A DNA stretch of 64,000 bases from Temnothorax longispinosus (GCF_030848805.1 NC_092366.1:10787368-10851367); one strand, 5' to 3'; shown: positions 28,957-40,139, numbered from the stretch's first letter. Made by a program: numbers and translations. The notes: a model not told the origin generated them from the sequence alone.

Positions 28957-29639
28957 AGGTATCAGTATCATTGCGATTTGCGTCTTCAGTTTGTGAAACT
29001 ATAGTATTGTTTACTTCTTCTGCACCCTGCGTGGGGGCGAGCAGCATGCTTCAGCGCGCTTCAATCTTGGTCCTTTAGAGGAGAGGAGCATGCACGTAAC
29101 TTTGCTTAGTCTCATTAACTTTTGTTTTGCCTTTTTGTGTTTTATTTTCTTCCTGCGTTGTTCATTTATTGCCTAAAAGTCGTTTGACCATGGCATAATA
29201 AAAAAAAAACGCAATCACTCTTCTCTCTCTGCTCTCGCTCTCTCTTCTCTCTCTCTCGCTCTCCTCTCTCTCTCTCTCTCGCTCTCTCTCTGGATCCTAG
29301 AGTATCGTCTTCGACTTGGGAGAGGTGGCCATACAGTGACCAAAGTTTTATGGACAATAACATCGAACCAGGGGAGATAGTTTAGGGCGTTGCAGAGAAG
29401 GAATTCGGAGGCTACCGGGAGAGATGAGCGCCCTCGGAGTTAATCGTCAGAGAATTTACCCTGCATCATTCCTGCACCTGACCCAACATCTTCAAATACT
29501 GTCTCTTCTTACGGTGTCTATCCTAGTGTGTGGAGATGTTGGCTGTGATTGCCCTATTCCGAAGGTGAATCACCCTTGTGAACTGCATGATTGTACAGGC
29601 CAATATCGATGCTATGTGATGTATCTAAGCACCTGGAGC
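28957..29639. other. Unassigned sequence with a CT tract
   Basis: Contains a CT-rich run (29219-29292). No coding frame or repeat end that I can defend. Confidence 0.4.
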
Positions 29640-30170
29640 GCATATTGGCCGACCAGATCACGAATTTTATTGAGGAGACTGATAATTGGATCCTTTCCAG
29701 TCCGCCTATAGGAAGGGGACTTCTCTACACAGACCGCTTTTTGATTACGGTTATCTGGATGATATAAGACTGGCCGCTGATAGGGAGAAAGTCACCATCC
29801 GCATTGGTACTATTCGATTTTTCCAAGGCCTTCGACAATGTTTGTCCTCATCGCCTGATATTAAAAAGCTCAGAAGGTTGGCTTTTGCAAACTCAAACGT
29901 TTTTAAAATGGGCTCTGCTCTTATTTGACGGTAGAAGGCAAGTGGTCATGATCCTTCTGGAATGTCCTCGCACCGACCTGTTCACCAAGGGGTACCCAGG
30001 GCTCTGTGCTGGGGGCCCCTCCTCTTCTTACTATACCTACTCGACTTCATTCGGGATATTAAAACACTGTAAAATACAATTTTATGCGGCGAAAAAAAAA
30101 GATCTTGTAATTTTTTGCATGTCCAGCCTGGCCTCTTGCCGATGCGATTGTTAGGATAAACGAGGGACAT
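29640..30170 (+). pseudogene. Degenerate CR1-like reverse transcriptase fragment (copy E)
   Basis: Fragments in shifting frames include QSAYRKGTSLHRPLF, LFDFSKAFDNVCPHRL and DGRRQVV, followed by a remnant of the PQGSVLGP motif. These match the middle of the RT in the complete copy. Several frameshifts; clearly dead. Confidence 0.65.
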
Positions 30171-31795
30171 AAAGAGAGTCGTGCAGGGGCTACTGAAATG
30201 GGCTCAAAAATTAATCCTAAGATAAACAGCGATATTGTGGGGACGCTGGCGTTTCACACCAAAAAAAGTATTCTATTAACAGAGTGAAATTTCCTGTAAT
30301 CCCATATTCTAAGCGGAAACTTTTACAGAAAGAGTATTCCTCTGTCAATAAGTGGACTATTCATCAAGAATCTATTACATATTATTCTAACGGGTTTCCT
30401 CTTGTATTAAGAGGAATATATGTTACTTGGAGCTTGGGCTGTACGACGGGACGGGCGGCAGCGCGGGCTCGCGCGGCGAGAGTTTGGCTCGTGCCCGCTA
30501 CGCGGCGCATCGCCAGTATCCTTACTCGTAATTAAGATTCAACATCGACTCTTATATCTAGGGCAGCTCGGGAGGGTTTCTCCACTTTCTCCAGCGTTCG
30601 CCAGCAGAGCGTGCTCACTAGCAGGGCTTCTGACATAACCCTTTTTGTTTACGAAGTGTTCTCCTCATCTGGGGCCTTCGTTTAAACAATTAATGTATTA
30701 TAGAAAAAAGCAAAATTCAAAAATTTGTTTGGTTTATTAACAATAAAATATTGATATTAAGAATAACAAGATCGCGTACTATAGACTATAGATGCAAGAT
30801 GAAAGTCCTCTAATTGTAAAAATGCTTGTGCTTAGAATATTTTCCTCTTGATTTTAGAGGATTCCCTTGAGACCATAAACAAAGAATAATCCGCTAAGAT
30901 TTAGCGGATTCCGCTAAATTAAAATTATTTTTTTTGGGGAATGTTTATAAGTAGTCTGGGAGTGACAGTTAACCATCCATCTATGTAAGCACTCAGTTGA
31001 ATATCTTGTTACAGTAACCGTTCGCTGTCGTGGGACAGCAGATCTCAAACAATACGGAGTTAACTCGGCTTGTTCACGAAGCTTTGCAAGCATCTCCTAC
31101 GCTTCCTCTTCGGATCATGCTGGTCCTCTGGTTCTGACTTTGTACCTATACTTGACTACGGTGCACGAGAACAAAAAATCTTCGCTTGCAGAGATCAACA
31201 GTGGGAGAATCGACAGACTTTGGTTGGCTTAAGTCATCCTGTACTTCGTGGGGAGCGCTAACTTTTTCGGTGATAGCGAGGATACAAGAAAAAAACTGAT
31301 TTGCGATGGTCATTTGTTTTTCAAACTTCTTGGTTCAAACATGACAGAGTCACGCGTGAAATAAGGGCTCGCTCGGTACCTTGATCCTTCCGCAGTTGTC
31401 GCACAAAGTTCTAACAAGCGGTTCCTCTGTATGTAGCTCTGCCGCGGAGGACTGTGGAACTGGCCTCCGCATCACATCTCCGGACATCTCCGGACCTCCG
31501 GACATTACGCAATGCGTCTTCTTTACCGATCTGTAAATCAAAACTGTCCCCACCACCCCTACTTGCCAACTGTCTGTGACCGAACCCCGCGCCTGTCCAC
31601 CGCCTTTGCGCTCTAAGTCTTGCGTTACGGCAAGCATGATCTTATTTTTAATTTTTTCTCTTATTTATTTTACTTTTCTCATCTGTTTCTTTTTTGTGTT
31701 TGCGACTACAGTCATATCTGCTTATAATCTTATTACACTACGTCTACTTGCTGTACATATGTTTCTACGCTTTAGCGGGATTTATCCCCTATCTC
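30171..31795. other. Unassigned region with a GC-rich patch
   Basis: No supported gene. The patch 30435-30640 (TTACTCG.AAT.AAATTCA-like core, then GGGC.AGC) weakly resembles 45340-45560. Between 31480 and 31510 a CTCCGGACAT unit is directly repeated. Confidence 0.4.
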
Positions 31796-32215
31796 TCGAG
31801 TTCTCTCTCTCTCTCTCTCTCTCTCGCTCTCCCCCTCTCTCCTCTCTCTCCCTTTCCCCTCTCCCTCTCTCACTCCCCTCTCCCGCTTCCTCCTCTCTTT
31901 TTTCTCTCCCTCTCTCTCTTGTCCCTCCTTCCTCCCCCCTCCCCCTCTCGCCCTCTCCCTCATCCCTTTCCCTCTCCTTCTCCCTCTCCCTTTCCTCTCC
32001 CTCGCTTTCTCCCTCTCTTTCTCACCTCTCACCTCCCTCTCTCCCCTCCTCCCTCCACTCACCACCACAGCGAACACAAACCTCCCCCCTCCCTCTACAG
32101 CGCCCGAGAAGCTCTGGGCTCTCTCTCTCTCAAATCTCTCATCCAATCTCACTACCTCTCCATAACTCTCTCTCTCATCTCTCTCTCTCATCCTCTCTCT
32201 CTCTCTCTCTCTCTC

Positions 32216-32255
<40 letters not shown>
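31796..32255. repeat. CT-rich low-complexity tract
   Basis: About 460 bp of pyrimidine-rich plus-strand sequence with a short non-CT interruption near 32060-32130, becoming pure (CT)n just before the LINE 5' end at 32256. Confidence 0.9.
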
Positions 32256-32256
<1 letters not shown>

Positions 32257-32259
<3 letters not shown>

Positions 32260-32348
32260 AGTGCGGTGTGTGCACGTCCGCTGTGTAGCTCCTATCTTAA
32301 GTGGACATATTTTCTGCCGCAAGCCGCCTTCGGGCTTTTTTGTTGCAG
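32257..32348 (+). other. Intron-like module in LINE 5' UTR
   Basis: Starts with G|GTGAGTG directly after the CT tract and ends with TTTTTTGTTGCAG|G, 92 bp. The copy at 2888-2800 (minus) has the same donor and acceptor 89 bp apart. Whether it is spliced is not known. Confidence 0.45.
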
Positions 32349-32680
32349 GTTCTTGCAAGTCTTTTGTTGCTCGTCACGTGCTGTTGCTAGCACGCATCGG
32401 GCTATCGCCGATTCCTGGTATTTGCATGACGAATGTTCTCATTATTGTGCTATTATTTCTGAGAATCATTCCATGGAGGATGTTGTCCTCTTCTGCGCAT
32501 GTGCCTGCCGCTTGATCTGTTCTTTCCTGCACCTGCCGTCCTAGCGTGCCGTCGAGTGAGAGTCGATATCGACGTTCGACGATCGATATTGTGACTTCGA
32601 GTTGTCTCACACACAGTGCGTATTGAAGTCCCTGTCAGTCACCTTCTCGGTCGCATCGTGTAACTCCGGCTATTCGTGTT

Positions 32681-33760
32681 TTGGGCATGGAATCGAGTAC
32701 GTGTGCCAAGTGCAAGAAGTCGATCGCCAACCAGGTGCTTGAGTGCATGGTGTGCAGGCGAGTGTTCCACCCCGGCTGCATCAAACCCTACGCTGCAACG
32801 AAACATGCAGATACTTGCTGCAAATCTCTATCGGCTACGCTTGACCCCCCCCCTTCACCGGCCATTGACGTGCATGCTTTCGATTTCTCGGGTGGATCAT
32901 CATGTGCTCGGGTGCAGACTCAGGTACAGACTCAGGTGCAATCTCAGGAGCTCGCTTCGATCGGCGTCATGTTCCAGAAACTGTGCGAGCAATTAAAGGA
33001 TTCCGATGCTAAACTCTCTGCTTTTGTCGATGAACAGCGTCGTACTAATAGGGAGATTAGTGACAAGTTGAATAGGCTTAGTCTCATCGCGGACACCGTC
33101 GCTCTTAACACCGAGCGCATTGACAAGCTCGAGCAGGAGAGCTCCGCTCTGGCGCGCGATGTCCAGGCTTTAAAGGCCGCTCAGCTTGTCCCTCGTGCCA
33201 GCGAGGAGACCGAGAACGAGTCGTCTGCTGCGTTGCGTGTCTCTCGAACGTCGGATTTAATAATCTCCGGCATCCCGTCCTCTTTCACCGAGTCATCTAG
33301 TGAGCTTGTTGCGTGTGTTTTTAGAGCGCTGGGAATCCCCCAGCTTACTTCCGACGTTCTAGAGACTCGCGATGTTGCTGCGCGTGTGGCGTCATCGGAT
33401 CACGATGCTGCGTCTGCGTCCGCCCCTGCCGTCGATCGTGCTGACATTCGGGATCGGCGCAAGTCGATCATTGTCGCGCTTAAGTCGCGTGAGGTCCGCG
33501 ACCATATTATCAAGGTCATGCGCGGCAGGCGCCGACTGCCTATTAGCGACGCTTTCTCAACCACCAGTCCTGGTAACATATACGTAAATGAATTACTCCC
33601 GAGTCACACTTATAAGCTTTTGCGCCAAGCGCGAGTCAGGGCGAAGCAGCTGTCGTTCGGGCACGTGTGGAGTAGCGGCGGGCGTGTTTTCGTCCGCAGG
33701 GACCGTAGTCAACCGCCGATTCCTATCGCCTCCGAGGCTGATCTAGACAGGCTCCAGTGA
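32681..33760 (+). CDS. CR1-like LINE ORF1 (PHD-like finger, coiled coil, FP25K-like)
   Basis: Open frame 360 codons including the stop; the likely start is the ATG at 32687 (MESSTCAKC). Zinc finger CAKC...CMVC...FHPGC...CC in the first 48 residues, QTQVQ-type short repeats (about 82-90), a predicted coiled coil (about 90-165), DLIISGIPSSF (RRM-like start, about 192) and the C-terminal NIYVNELLP...FGHVWSSGGRVFVRRD segment of the baculovirus FP family. Binds LINE RNA. It ends in TGA at 33758-33760, in frame with ORF2. Confidence 0.85.
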   Translation: MGMESSTCAKCKKSIANQVLECMVCRRVFHPGCIKPYAATKHADTCCKSLSATLDPPPSPAIDVHAFDFSGGSSCARVQTQVQTQVQSQELASIGVMFQKLCEQLKDSDAKLSAFVDEQRRTNREISDKLNRLSLIADTVALNTERIDKLEQESSALARDVQALKAAQLVPRASEETENESSAALRVSRTSDLIISGIPSSFTESSSELVACVFRALGIPQLTSDVLETRDVAARVASSDHDAASASAPAVDRADIRDRRKSIIVALKSREVRDHIIKVMRGRRRLPISDAFSTTSPGNIYVNELLPSHTYKLLRQARVRAKQLSFGHVWSSGGRVFVRRDRSQPPIPIASEADLDRLQ

Positions 33761-36640
33761 CTCACGACTGCATCTACGATTCCTCCTGCTTCGCGTAGTC
33801 GTCTTCGGATCGCGTGCTTCAATGCCTGCTCCCTCCCTGCCCACATCGAGTCGATCCGTGCTCTTTTAATGTCAAACTTTTTTCACATAATCTCGATCTC
33901 TGAAACCTGGTTACACTCTCATATCTCTGACGACTTGGTTCGTATCCCAGGCTACTGTCTGTTACGAGTGGACAGGGAGGGCAGGGAGGGAGGAGGTGTT
34001 GCTTGCTTCATCCATGACTCGCTGCGTGCTCGCGTGTTGGCATCGTCGCCTTCGTCCTTCTCCAATGAGCCTGAGTTTCTTCTACTCGATATTCGTGGTG
34101 ATGCTTGCGAGCCTCTTCTGTTCACCTCGATGTACCGTAGACCGGGTGGAAGAAATTTCAGTAAGTATGTAGATGCTCTTACTTCGACCATGCATAGTTA
34201 TAAGAATATTATTATCTCAGGCGATCTAAACTGCAATCTCCTTTCCTCGTCATACGAATCCAATCACCTCAGAGACATAGTCTCCCAATTGTCGCTCAAC
34301 ATTGTTGAGTCACATTCGACTTACCACACTAGCTCTTCTGACTCATGGTTGGACGTTTTTATTGTAGATAGCTTGGACAAGGTCTCTTCGTTTCGAAAAT
34401 CGGATGCACCCTTTATCAATGGTCACGACCTAATTGAGCTCACGTATTCATTTGCTGTTCCCTCTCCTACTGACCGTACGTTGACTCGTCGCAGTTACAG
34501 GGAATTCAGTGAGCATGGTTTTGTTGAGACTCTCACATCCATGTTGTCTTCATCCTTCGCGGTTGACTTTGGCCAGACGAGCCTCGGCGAGCCTGACTTA
34601 GACAGCATTCTAAGTACGATAACCAAAGATTTTACTTCTAGTCTTGACAGGTATGCGCCCGTCCGCACTTTTCGGGTGAATCGTCCCTCAGCACCTTGGC
34701 TCACCGACGCTCTCGCTCGTCGAATTCGGCACCGCAACCGTCTGTACAATATCGCCAGAAGATCTGGCGATGTTCTTGATTTTCATATTTATAGGCTATA
34801 TAGGAATAATCTTACAGTAGATATGAGGAAGGCCAGAGAGCACTTCAATATGGCGAGATTATCCGCGATTTCTCAGCCTTCCAAACTATGGCGTGAGCTC
34901 ACTAATCTCGGCCTCATTGAATCACCTTTATCCTCACCGCTAAATTACTTTTCTCGGGACACTCTGAATGCTCATTATGCTTCCATCTCCAATTGCTTTC
35001 CCTCTTGTACACAATCTCAATTTTCCGACATCATTTCATCCATAGTGCCTGACACTCCTTCATTCAGTTTTTCTCAGATATCCGTCGATGATTTATGCTC
35101 CTTCGTCTCTTCATCTTCCGTCTCTCTTGCCTCGGGTTGCGATCACCTACCATTGTATGCCATAGCATTGGCCCTGCCACATGTGGGTAATCTCCTCACC
35201 TCATTCTTTAATTGTTGCCTGGACCTCAGCTACTTCCCGTCGTTGTGGAAGCGAGCCATATTACGCCCGTTGTCTAAAATCAAGTCTCCCGCCTCCCCTT
35301 CCGACACGAGGCCCATAGCCAACCTATGTGAGCTCTCCAAAGTGTTCGAAAAGATCTTACATCGCCAGATCACTGACTTTATTGAAACCCACCGCATTCT
35401 TGATTGTCGACAATCTGGCTACCGCAAGGGTTACTCCACCCAGTCCGCCCTTCTGCGATTATTCCACGATATTAAGCTAGGTGTTGATCTTGGCGAGGTG
35501 TTGATCCTCGTCCTCTTCGACTTCAGCAAAGCCTTTGACACAGTCTGTCACCTTCTACTTTTAACCAAACTCAGGCGGTTGGGGTTCTCTGATTCTGCCC
35601 TCAAGTTGATTTTTTCCTATCTCACAGGACGTACCCAGGCTGTTGTTGACCTTGAGGATGTGTTCTCTCATTGGCTATCTGTCACCGCGGGGGTTCCGCA
35701 GGGTTCTGTCCTTGGCCCTCTTCTTTTCTCGTTATTCATAAACGATATTGGTGCCTTTCTCAGGTTCACGGAGCGCATTATATTTGCTGACGATACGCAG
35801 ATCTACCGTAGGAGTCTCCTTAGCCAACTGAATGCTGCCTTGCAGCTCGTTGCTTATGATGTGGGCGTCATTTCGGAGTTTGCTGCGACCAATGGCTTGA
35901 CACTCAATCTCAAGAAGTCTAAAGTCTTGATTTTTGGAAGCAATAACCATGTTAAGCAGCTGAATCTCAGTGACCTACCTCTCATTTCAGTTAACGGTAC
36001 TTCCATCCCATTTGTTACCGAGACGCGTAACCTAGGGGTTATTGTGCGCTCCGACCTATCCTGGGTAAGCCACGTCTCTCATATTTCCAAGAGGGTACAC
36101 TTCACTCTGCACAAATTAAAATTTCACAAGAACTCCTTATCACTTAATCTTCGCATAAAGCTTGTGACTACTCTTATCTGGCCACTCTTGGACTACTGTT
36201 CTTTGGTCTACAATGATTTGACTGAGGAGCTCAATACCAAGCTTCAGCGTCTTGTAAACTGTGCGATCCGATTTATCTTCAACCTTAAGCGCGACGAGCA
36301 CATCACGCCTTATCGTCACCAACTCGGGTGGCTCTCCGTCAAACACCGACGCCTCTATTTTCTAGGAATAGATATGTTCAGGGTGTATCATAATTTGTCC
36401 CCTAGCTACATCTCTGAGATTTTCTCTGATCCTGACCCCTCAGTTAGGCGATCTTCGCGTCTAGCGCAACCTCAATCTTTCTATGTTCCTATCCACAGAA
36501 CTGAAGCGTACCACAAGTCCTTTCATCTCGCTGGCGTTTACTTGTGGAACTCGCTTCCCGGCGAAGTGAAATCGGCGTCGTCTGTTGCAGTTTTCAAGAG
36601 CAAGCTTTACAGCCATCTTTTCTCCCTCGAGCGCGTTTAG
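33761..36640 (+). CDS. CR1-like LINE ORF2: APE endonuclease and reverse transcriptase
   Basis: The frame is open from the codon after the ORF1 stop. The first ATG is at 33869, but essential APE residues (LRIACFNACSL, with the metal-binding Asn) lie upstream of it, so translation must begin earlier or come by readthrough. Motifs: ISETWLH, SGDLNCNLL, TRPIANLCELSKVFEK, LFDFSKAFDTV, PQGSVLGPLLF, IIFADDTQIY (about residue 638 of the ATG-initiated frame), NLGVIVRSDLSW. No RNase H. All catalytic motifs look intact, so the copy could be recent. Confidence 0.85.
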   Translation, partial: LTTASTIPPASRSRLRIACFNACSLPAHIESIRALLMSNFFHIISISETWLHSHISDDLVRIPGYCLLRVDREGREGGGVACFIHDSLRARVLASSPSSFSNEPEFLLLDIRGDACEPLLFTSMYRRPGGRNFSKYVDALTSTMHSYKNIIISGDLNCNLLSSSYESNHLRDIVSQLSLNIVESHSTYHTSSSDSWLDVFIVDSLDKVSSFRKSDAPFINGHDLIELTYSFAVPSPTDRTLTRRSYREFSEHGFVETLTSMLSSSFAVDFGQTSLGEPDLDSILSTITKDFTSSLDRYAPVRTFRVNRPSAPWLTDALARRIRHRNRLYNIARRSGDVLDFHIYRLYRNNLTVDMRKAREHFNMARLSAISQPSKLWRELTNLGLIESPLSSPLNYFSRDTLNAHYASISNCFPSCTQSQFSDIISSIVPDTPSFSFSQISVDDLCSFVSSSSVSLASGCDHLPLYAIALALPHVGNLLTSFFNCCLDLSYFPSLWKRAILRPLSKIKSPASPSDTRPIANLCELSKVFEKILHRQITDFIETHRILDCRQSGYRKGYSTQSALLRLFHDIKLGVDLGEVLILVLFDFSKAFDTVCHLLLLTKLRRLGFSDSALKLIFSYLTGRTQAVVDLEDVFSHWLSVTAGVPQGSVLGPLLFSLFINDIGAFLRFTERIIFADDTQIYRRSLLSQLNAALQLVAYDVGVISEFAATNGLTLNLKKSKVLIFGSNNHVKQLNLSDLPLISVNGTSIPFVTETRNLGVIVRSDLSWVSHVSHISKRVHFTLHKLKFHKNSLSLNLRIKLVTTLIWPLLDYCSLVYNDLTEELNTKLQRLVNCAIRFIFNLKRDEHITPYRHQLGWLSVKHRRLYFLGIDMFRVYHNLSPSYISEIFSDPDPSVRRSSRLAQPQSFYVPIHRTEAYHKSFHLAGVYLWNSLPGEVKSASSVAVFKSKLYSHLFSLERV

Positions 36641-36880
36641 TCTAAGTCTTGCCCTGCCTGTTACGCATGGTTGGGATTTCGAGTGTCTGCTTACTTCTAC
36701 TCAATTCTGTTATTTCGTTATATTAGTTTTAGTCATCCTATTTTCCACTATTATGTTTATTATTTTGTTATATTAGTTTTAGTTTTTCTTTAGTTTTTAA
36801 GTGCTTTCTATTCCTTTTTTTATTTTTATTTTTATTATTTTTAGTATTAAGTTTTTTTTAGTATTAAGTTATTTAGTAGT

Positions 36881-38007
36881 ACGGCCTATCGGAATATCGG
36901 AGAGAATACTAGCTGCTATGCGTCAGCCATTGGCCTCTCACCCCTTGCCCAATACCCCTTGTTCTCCTTCTCACTTTCCTAGCCATCTCAACAGAACTCC
37001 TGCTCTAGGTATTTCTCGACCTTTCCACCTGCCAATCTACACGCAAAATACTCCTCCCTCTCTCTCTATCTCGGTTGAATCTCTCTTCCATCTCTCGTCT
37101 TTAAAATGCTATAAAGTGAAACATATTACTTTTTATCTACTAAAGTTCAATTCCGTCATATACATACAATTCTTTAAGATTCACTCAATTTATTTTCTAA
37201 AAAATTGGAAATTTTGGAACCGATTTCCAAAAAGATAACCGGTAACCAAAAAATCCGTAACCAAAAAACTAGATTCGTTTATAGCACTCCCCAGGAAATT
37301 TACCCCTGTTATGTCTTTAGATACAGATCTTTAAAATTGATCCGGGAAATTCTACCCCTACTTCACTTCCGTGGAAATTCAACCCCTAATAAGTAAATTT
37401 TTTGAGATTCGAAACCGGTTTCAAAACGATCGGTAAACAAAAAAATATCACATTTATTCCCGGGGAAAATTCTACCCCTACTTCATGATAAAAATCAATT
37501 ATTACACCGAAAATTGACAAAATTAAAAAAAAAAACCGGTTTCCAAAAAAATCGGTAACCAAAAACTGTACACATCATGGCGCTTCCGTAAAATATATAT
37601 TTACCCCACTTCATATACAATTCTTTAAGATTCGGTCAATTAATTCCCGAAAAATTGAAAAAATTTGGTACCGACTTCCAAAAGATCGGTAACGAAAAAT
37701 TGTACACTTGTAACACTCCGTGGAAAATTCTACCCCTGTTTGATCTATAATTCTTTGAGATTCGGTCAATTATTTCCCAAAAAATTAAAAAAATTATAAA
37801 AACCGGTTTCCAGAAAATCGGTGACAAAAACTATACACATAGTGGCACTCCCCGGAAAATTCTACTTCTATTCATATATTTTGGTAAAAATTCGGTTCAG
37901 GGTTTGGGTTGGGGGAAAGGGGGGGGGCGAAGGCCCCCCCTCGCACCCCCCGTGTGTGTGTGTGTGTGTGCTTCCCACGCATAATTAAACTAATGAAACT
38001 CCCAGTT
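36881..38007. repeat. Helitron-associated tandem array and poly-G/GT stretch
   Basis: From about 37180 to 37880 five to six diverged units recur at about 124-194 bp spacing. Each has ACCGGTTTCCAAAA..ATCGGTAAC, a TGTACAC motif and GGAAAATTCTACCCCTA. The last motif also occurs in the Helitron at 44419-44906 (inverted), linking the array to Helitron-type elements. It is followed by a G-run/C-run inverted pair and (GT)n at 37951-37970. No coding content. Confidence 0.6.
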
Positions 38008-38144
38008 CATAAAATTGCAGGAGCCATGAGCAGAAAGCAGAAGCCATATGCGCATGCGCTATGGTATCCGTAAAGCTCTAACAGATACTATAGCGCATGC
38101 GCATATGGCTTCTGCATTCTGCTTATGTCTCCTGCAATTTTATG
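38008..38144. repeat. 137-bp palindromic MITE
   Basis: Arms of about 55 bp start CATAAAATTGCAGGAG and contain CATATGCGCATGCGCTAT; the loop is about 20 bp. Nearly perfect inverted repeat with no coding content. Confidence 0.85.
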
Positions 38145-38924
38145 TGCTTCCTCCTTTATTCTACCGAAAATCAATAGGAAATGTTGACTAAACTCTTTGA
38201 GATATAGTTATGAACAATAAAGCTATTATATTACGTTTATATATTTCCGCCAATGGCTGCCGAGCCATAGTTACAATAGGCGGCCGATAGTGGCGGCGGC
38301 GGCGTTACTTGTGAAATGATTAATTTGTTATTTTTTCAATAAAAATGCAATAAATCATTAAAATATGATGGAGCAATAAGGAGCAATGAAGGAGCAATCG
38401 TTCTATGCCGTATAAAGTTGCATAGAGTTATTATAAATGTTTTTCATAAAATTTGAATTTTTGTGTTTTTATTAAATATCTCAAAAAATAATAATTTTAA
38501 AAGGGGAGCAATTGTCGATTCTGAGGGAGCAATTAGGGAGCAATCGTTTGAGCTATAGTTTATTAAAAAATATGAACTTGCAGCGCCAACTTATTTCCGG
38601 TTTAATTTCTTATTTCTAATCGCTAATATCTGTTCCTTGTTCCTTATATTTTCATTGTGCGGAGATCTTAAAATTGTCTAAAACGACGTTATCGCAAATA
38701 TCGCACATATACATACGTACCACAGCTATGTCATTGATAATAATTGATTGAAGGAAAGATGCAAAGAGTGGGGTCACAGATTTCCGTTCACGTTCAACAA
38801 GATAACGCTACAGCAGTCTGTTCTGTGCCGGTTTGAACGTAGATAATGCTGTCATTTCGTGTGCTTTGATTGGATCGGTAATTCTATTGTCAGTGACTGT
38901 TTGACAAGCGGCTTGCGACCGCAA
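38145..38924. other. AT-rich unassigned region with GGAGCAAT motif repeats
   Basis: The octamer GGAGCAAT (or GGGAGCAAT) recurs about six times between 38369 and 38552. No gene seen. Ends at the gap. Confidence 0.4.
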
Positions 38925-39424
38925 NNNNNNNNNNNNNNNNNNNNNNNNNNNNNNNNNNNNNNNNNNNNNNNNNNNNNNNNNNNNNNNNNNNNNNNNNNNN
39001 NNNNNNNNNNNNNNNNNNNNNNNNNNNNNNNNNNNNNNNNNNNNNNNNNNNNNNNNNNNNNNNNNNNNNNNNNNNNNNNNNNNNNNNNNNNNNNNNNNNN
39101 NNNNNNNNNNNNNNNNNNNNNNNNNNNNNNNNNNNNNNNNNNNNNNNNNNNNNNNNNNNNNNNNNNNNNNNNNNNNNNNNNNNNNNNNNNNNNNNNNNNN
39201 NNNNNNNNNNNNNNNNNNNNNNNNNNNNNNNNNNNNNNNNNNNNNNNNNNNNNNNNNNNNNNNNNNNNNNNNNNNNNNNNNNNNNNNNNNNNNNNNNNNN
39301 NNNNNNNNNNNNNNNNNNNNNNNNNNNNNNNNNNNNNNNNNNNNNNNNNNNNNNNNNNNNNNNNNNNNNNNNNNNNNNNNNNNNNNNNNNNNNNNNNNNN
39401 NNNNNNNNNNNNNNNNNNNNNNNN
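38925..39424. other. Assembly gap (500 N)
   Basis: Exactly 500 undetermined bases; true length unknown. Confidence 1.
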
Positions 39425-40139
39425 GGGACACGGATAATCTCACTGCAGAAGAGGTTAAAGTACCGTATCGCGAAGCGGTAGGGTATCTAATATGTATTTG
39501 CAAGTTGTCACTAGATCTGATATAGCATTTACAATTAACGTATATAGCTTCTAGAGCATTAGAAAAGCCAACTGAGATTCATTGGTGCTTAGTAAAATGT
39601 ATCATGTGATATATAAAAGGAACGAGTAATAATATATATTTACATTATAAGACAAGCGGGAAACTTCAGCGATGCAGATTTTGTGGGTGACAAAGGTCAC
39701 GAGAAAATCAACGAGCGATATTTTATGTAGACTCGGCGATGCTGCAGTAACTTGGCAAAGTAAGAAACAACAATGCGTTGCACAGTCCATTACAGAGGTG
39801 GAATATATAAGTGCAGCCAATGTAGCGAAAGAAATAGTATGGCTCACGCGATTATTAAAAAAAATCGGCATTGAAAAAAATATTTTGTACATTGATAATA
39901 TAAGCGTGATAAAACTTGTACAAAATCTGAAGTTTCATCAGCGGAGTAAGCACATAGACGTGCGATGCCATTTTGTACAAGACTTATGTGAAAAAGGTAT
40001 AATTGACGTAAAGTATGTAAGAAGTAAAGATCAATGCGCAGATATTTTAACAAAGTCACTTGCAAAACTTAAATTCGAGTCATTGAGTTTGATGCTAGGA
40101 CTAGTAAGTAAGAAAGAATTATTGTATGATTATAATTAA
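39425..40139 (+). pseudogene. pol: Copia-3 fragment: RT tail and RNase H
   Basis: Begins at the gap with YREAVGYL, then stops and frameshifts (to about 39670), followed by one longer frame with the copia RNase H motifs EVEYISAANVAKEIVWL, YIDNISVIKLVQN and RSKHIDVRCHF, plus KDQCADILTKSL. Distinct in sequence from Copia-1 and Copia-2. Upstream domains are in or beyond the gap. I could not fix an LTR downstream; a TGTTGAG at about 40169 and a TAACA at 41885-41889 are candidates only. Confidence 0.85.

Larger units (their letters stand above)
32256..36880 (+). mobile_element. CR1-like LINE, nearly complete copy (copy B)
   Basis: 5' UTR (32256-32680) homologous to the minus-strand leader at 2888-2335, ORF1 (32681-33760), ORF2 (33761-36640) and a 3' UTR that fades near 36880 without the ATCA tail seen in copies at 827 and 27117. 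PHD-type ORF1 plus APE-RT ORF2 without RNase H fits CR1-group elements. ORFs have no internal stops besides the UGA between them. Confidence 0.85.

Noticed and set aside
37180..37880. CRISPR-like array
   Set aside because: Units are diverged, 124-194 bp long and without constant short repeats; this is a eukaryotic minisatellite in a transposon.
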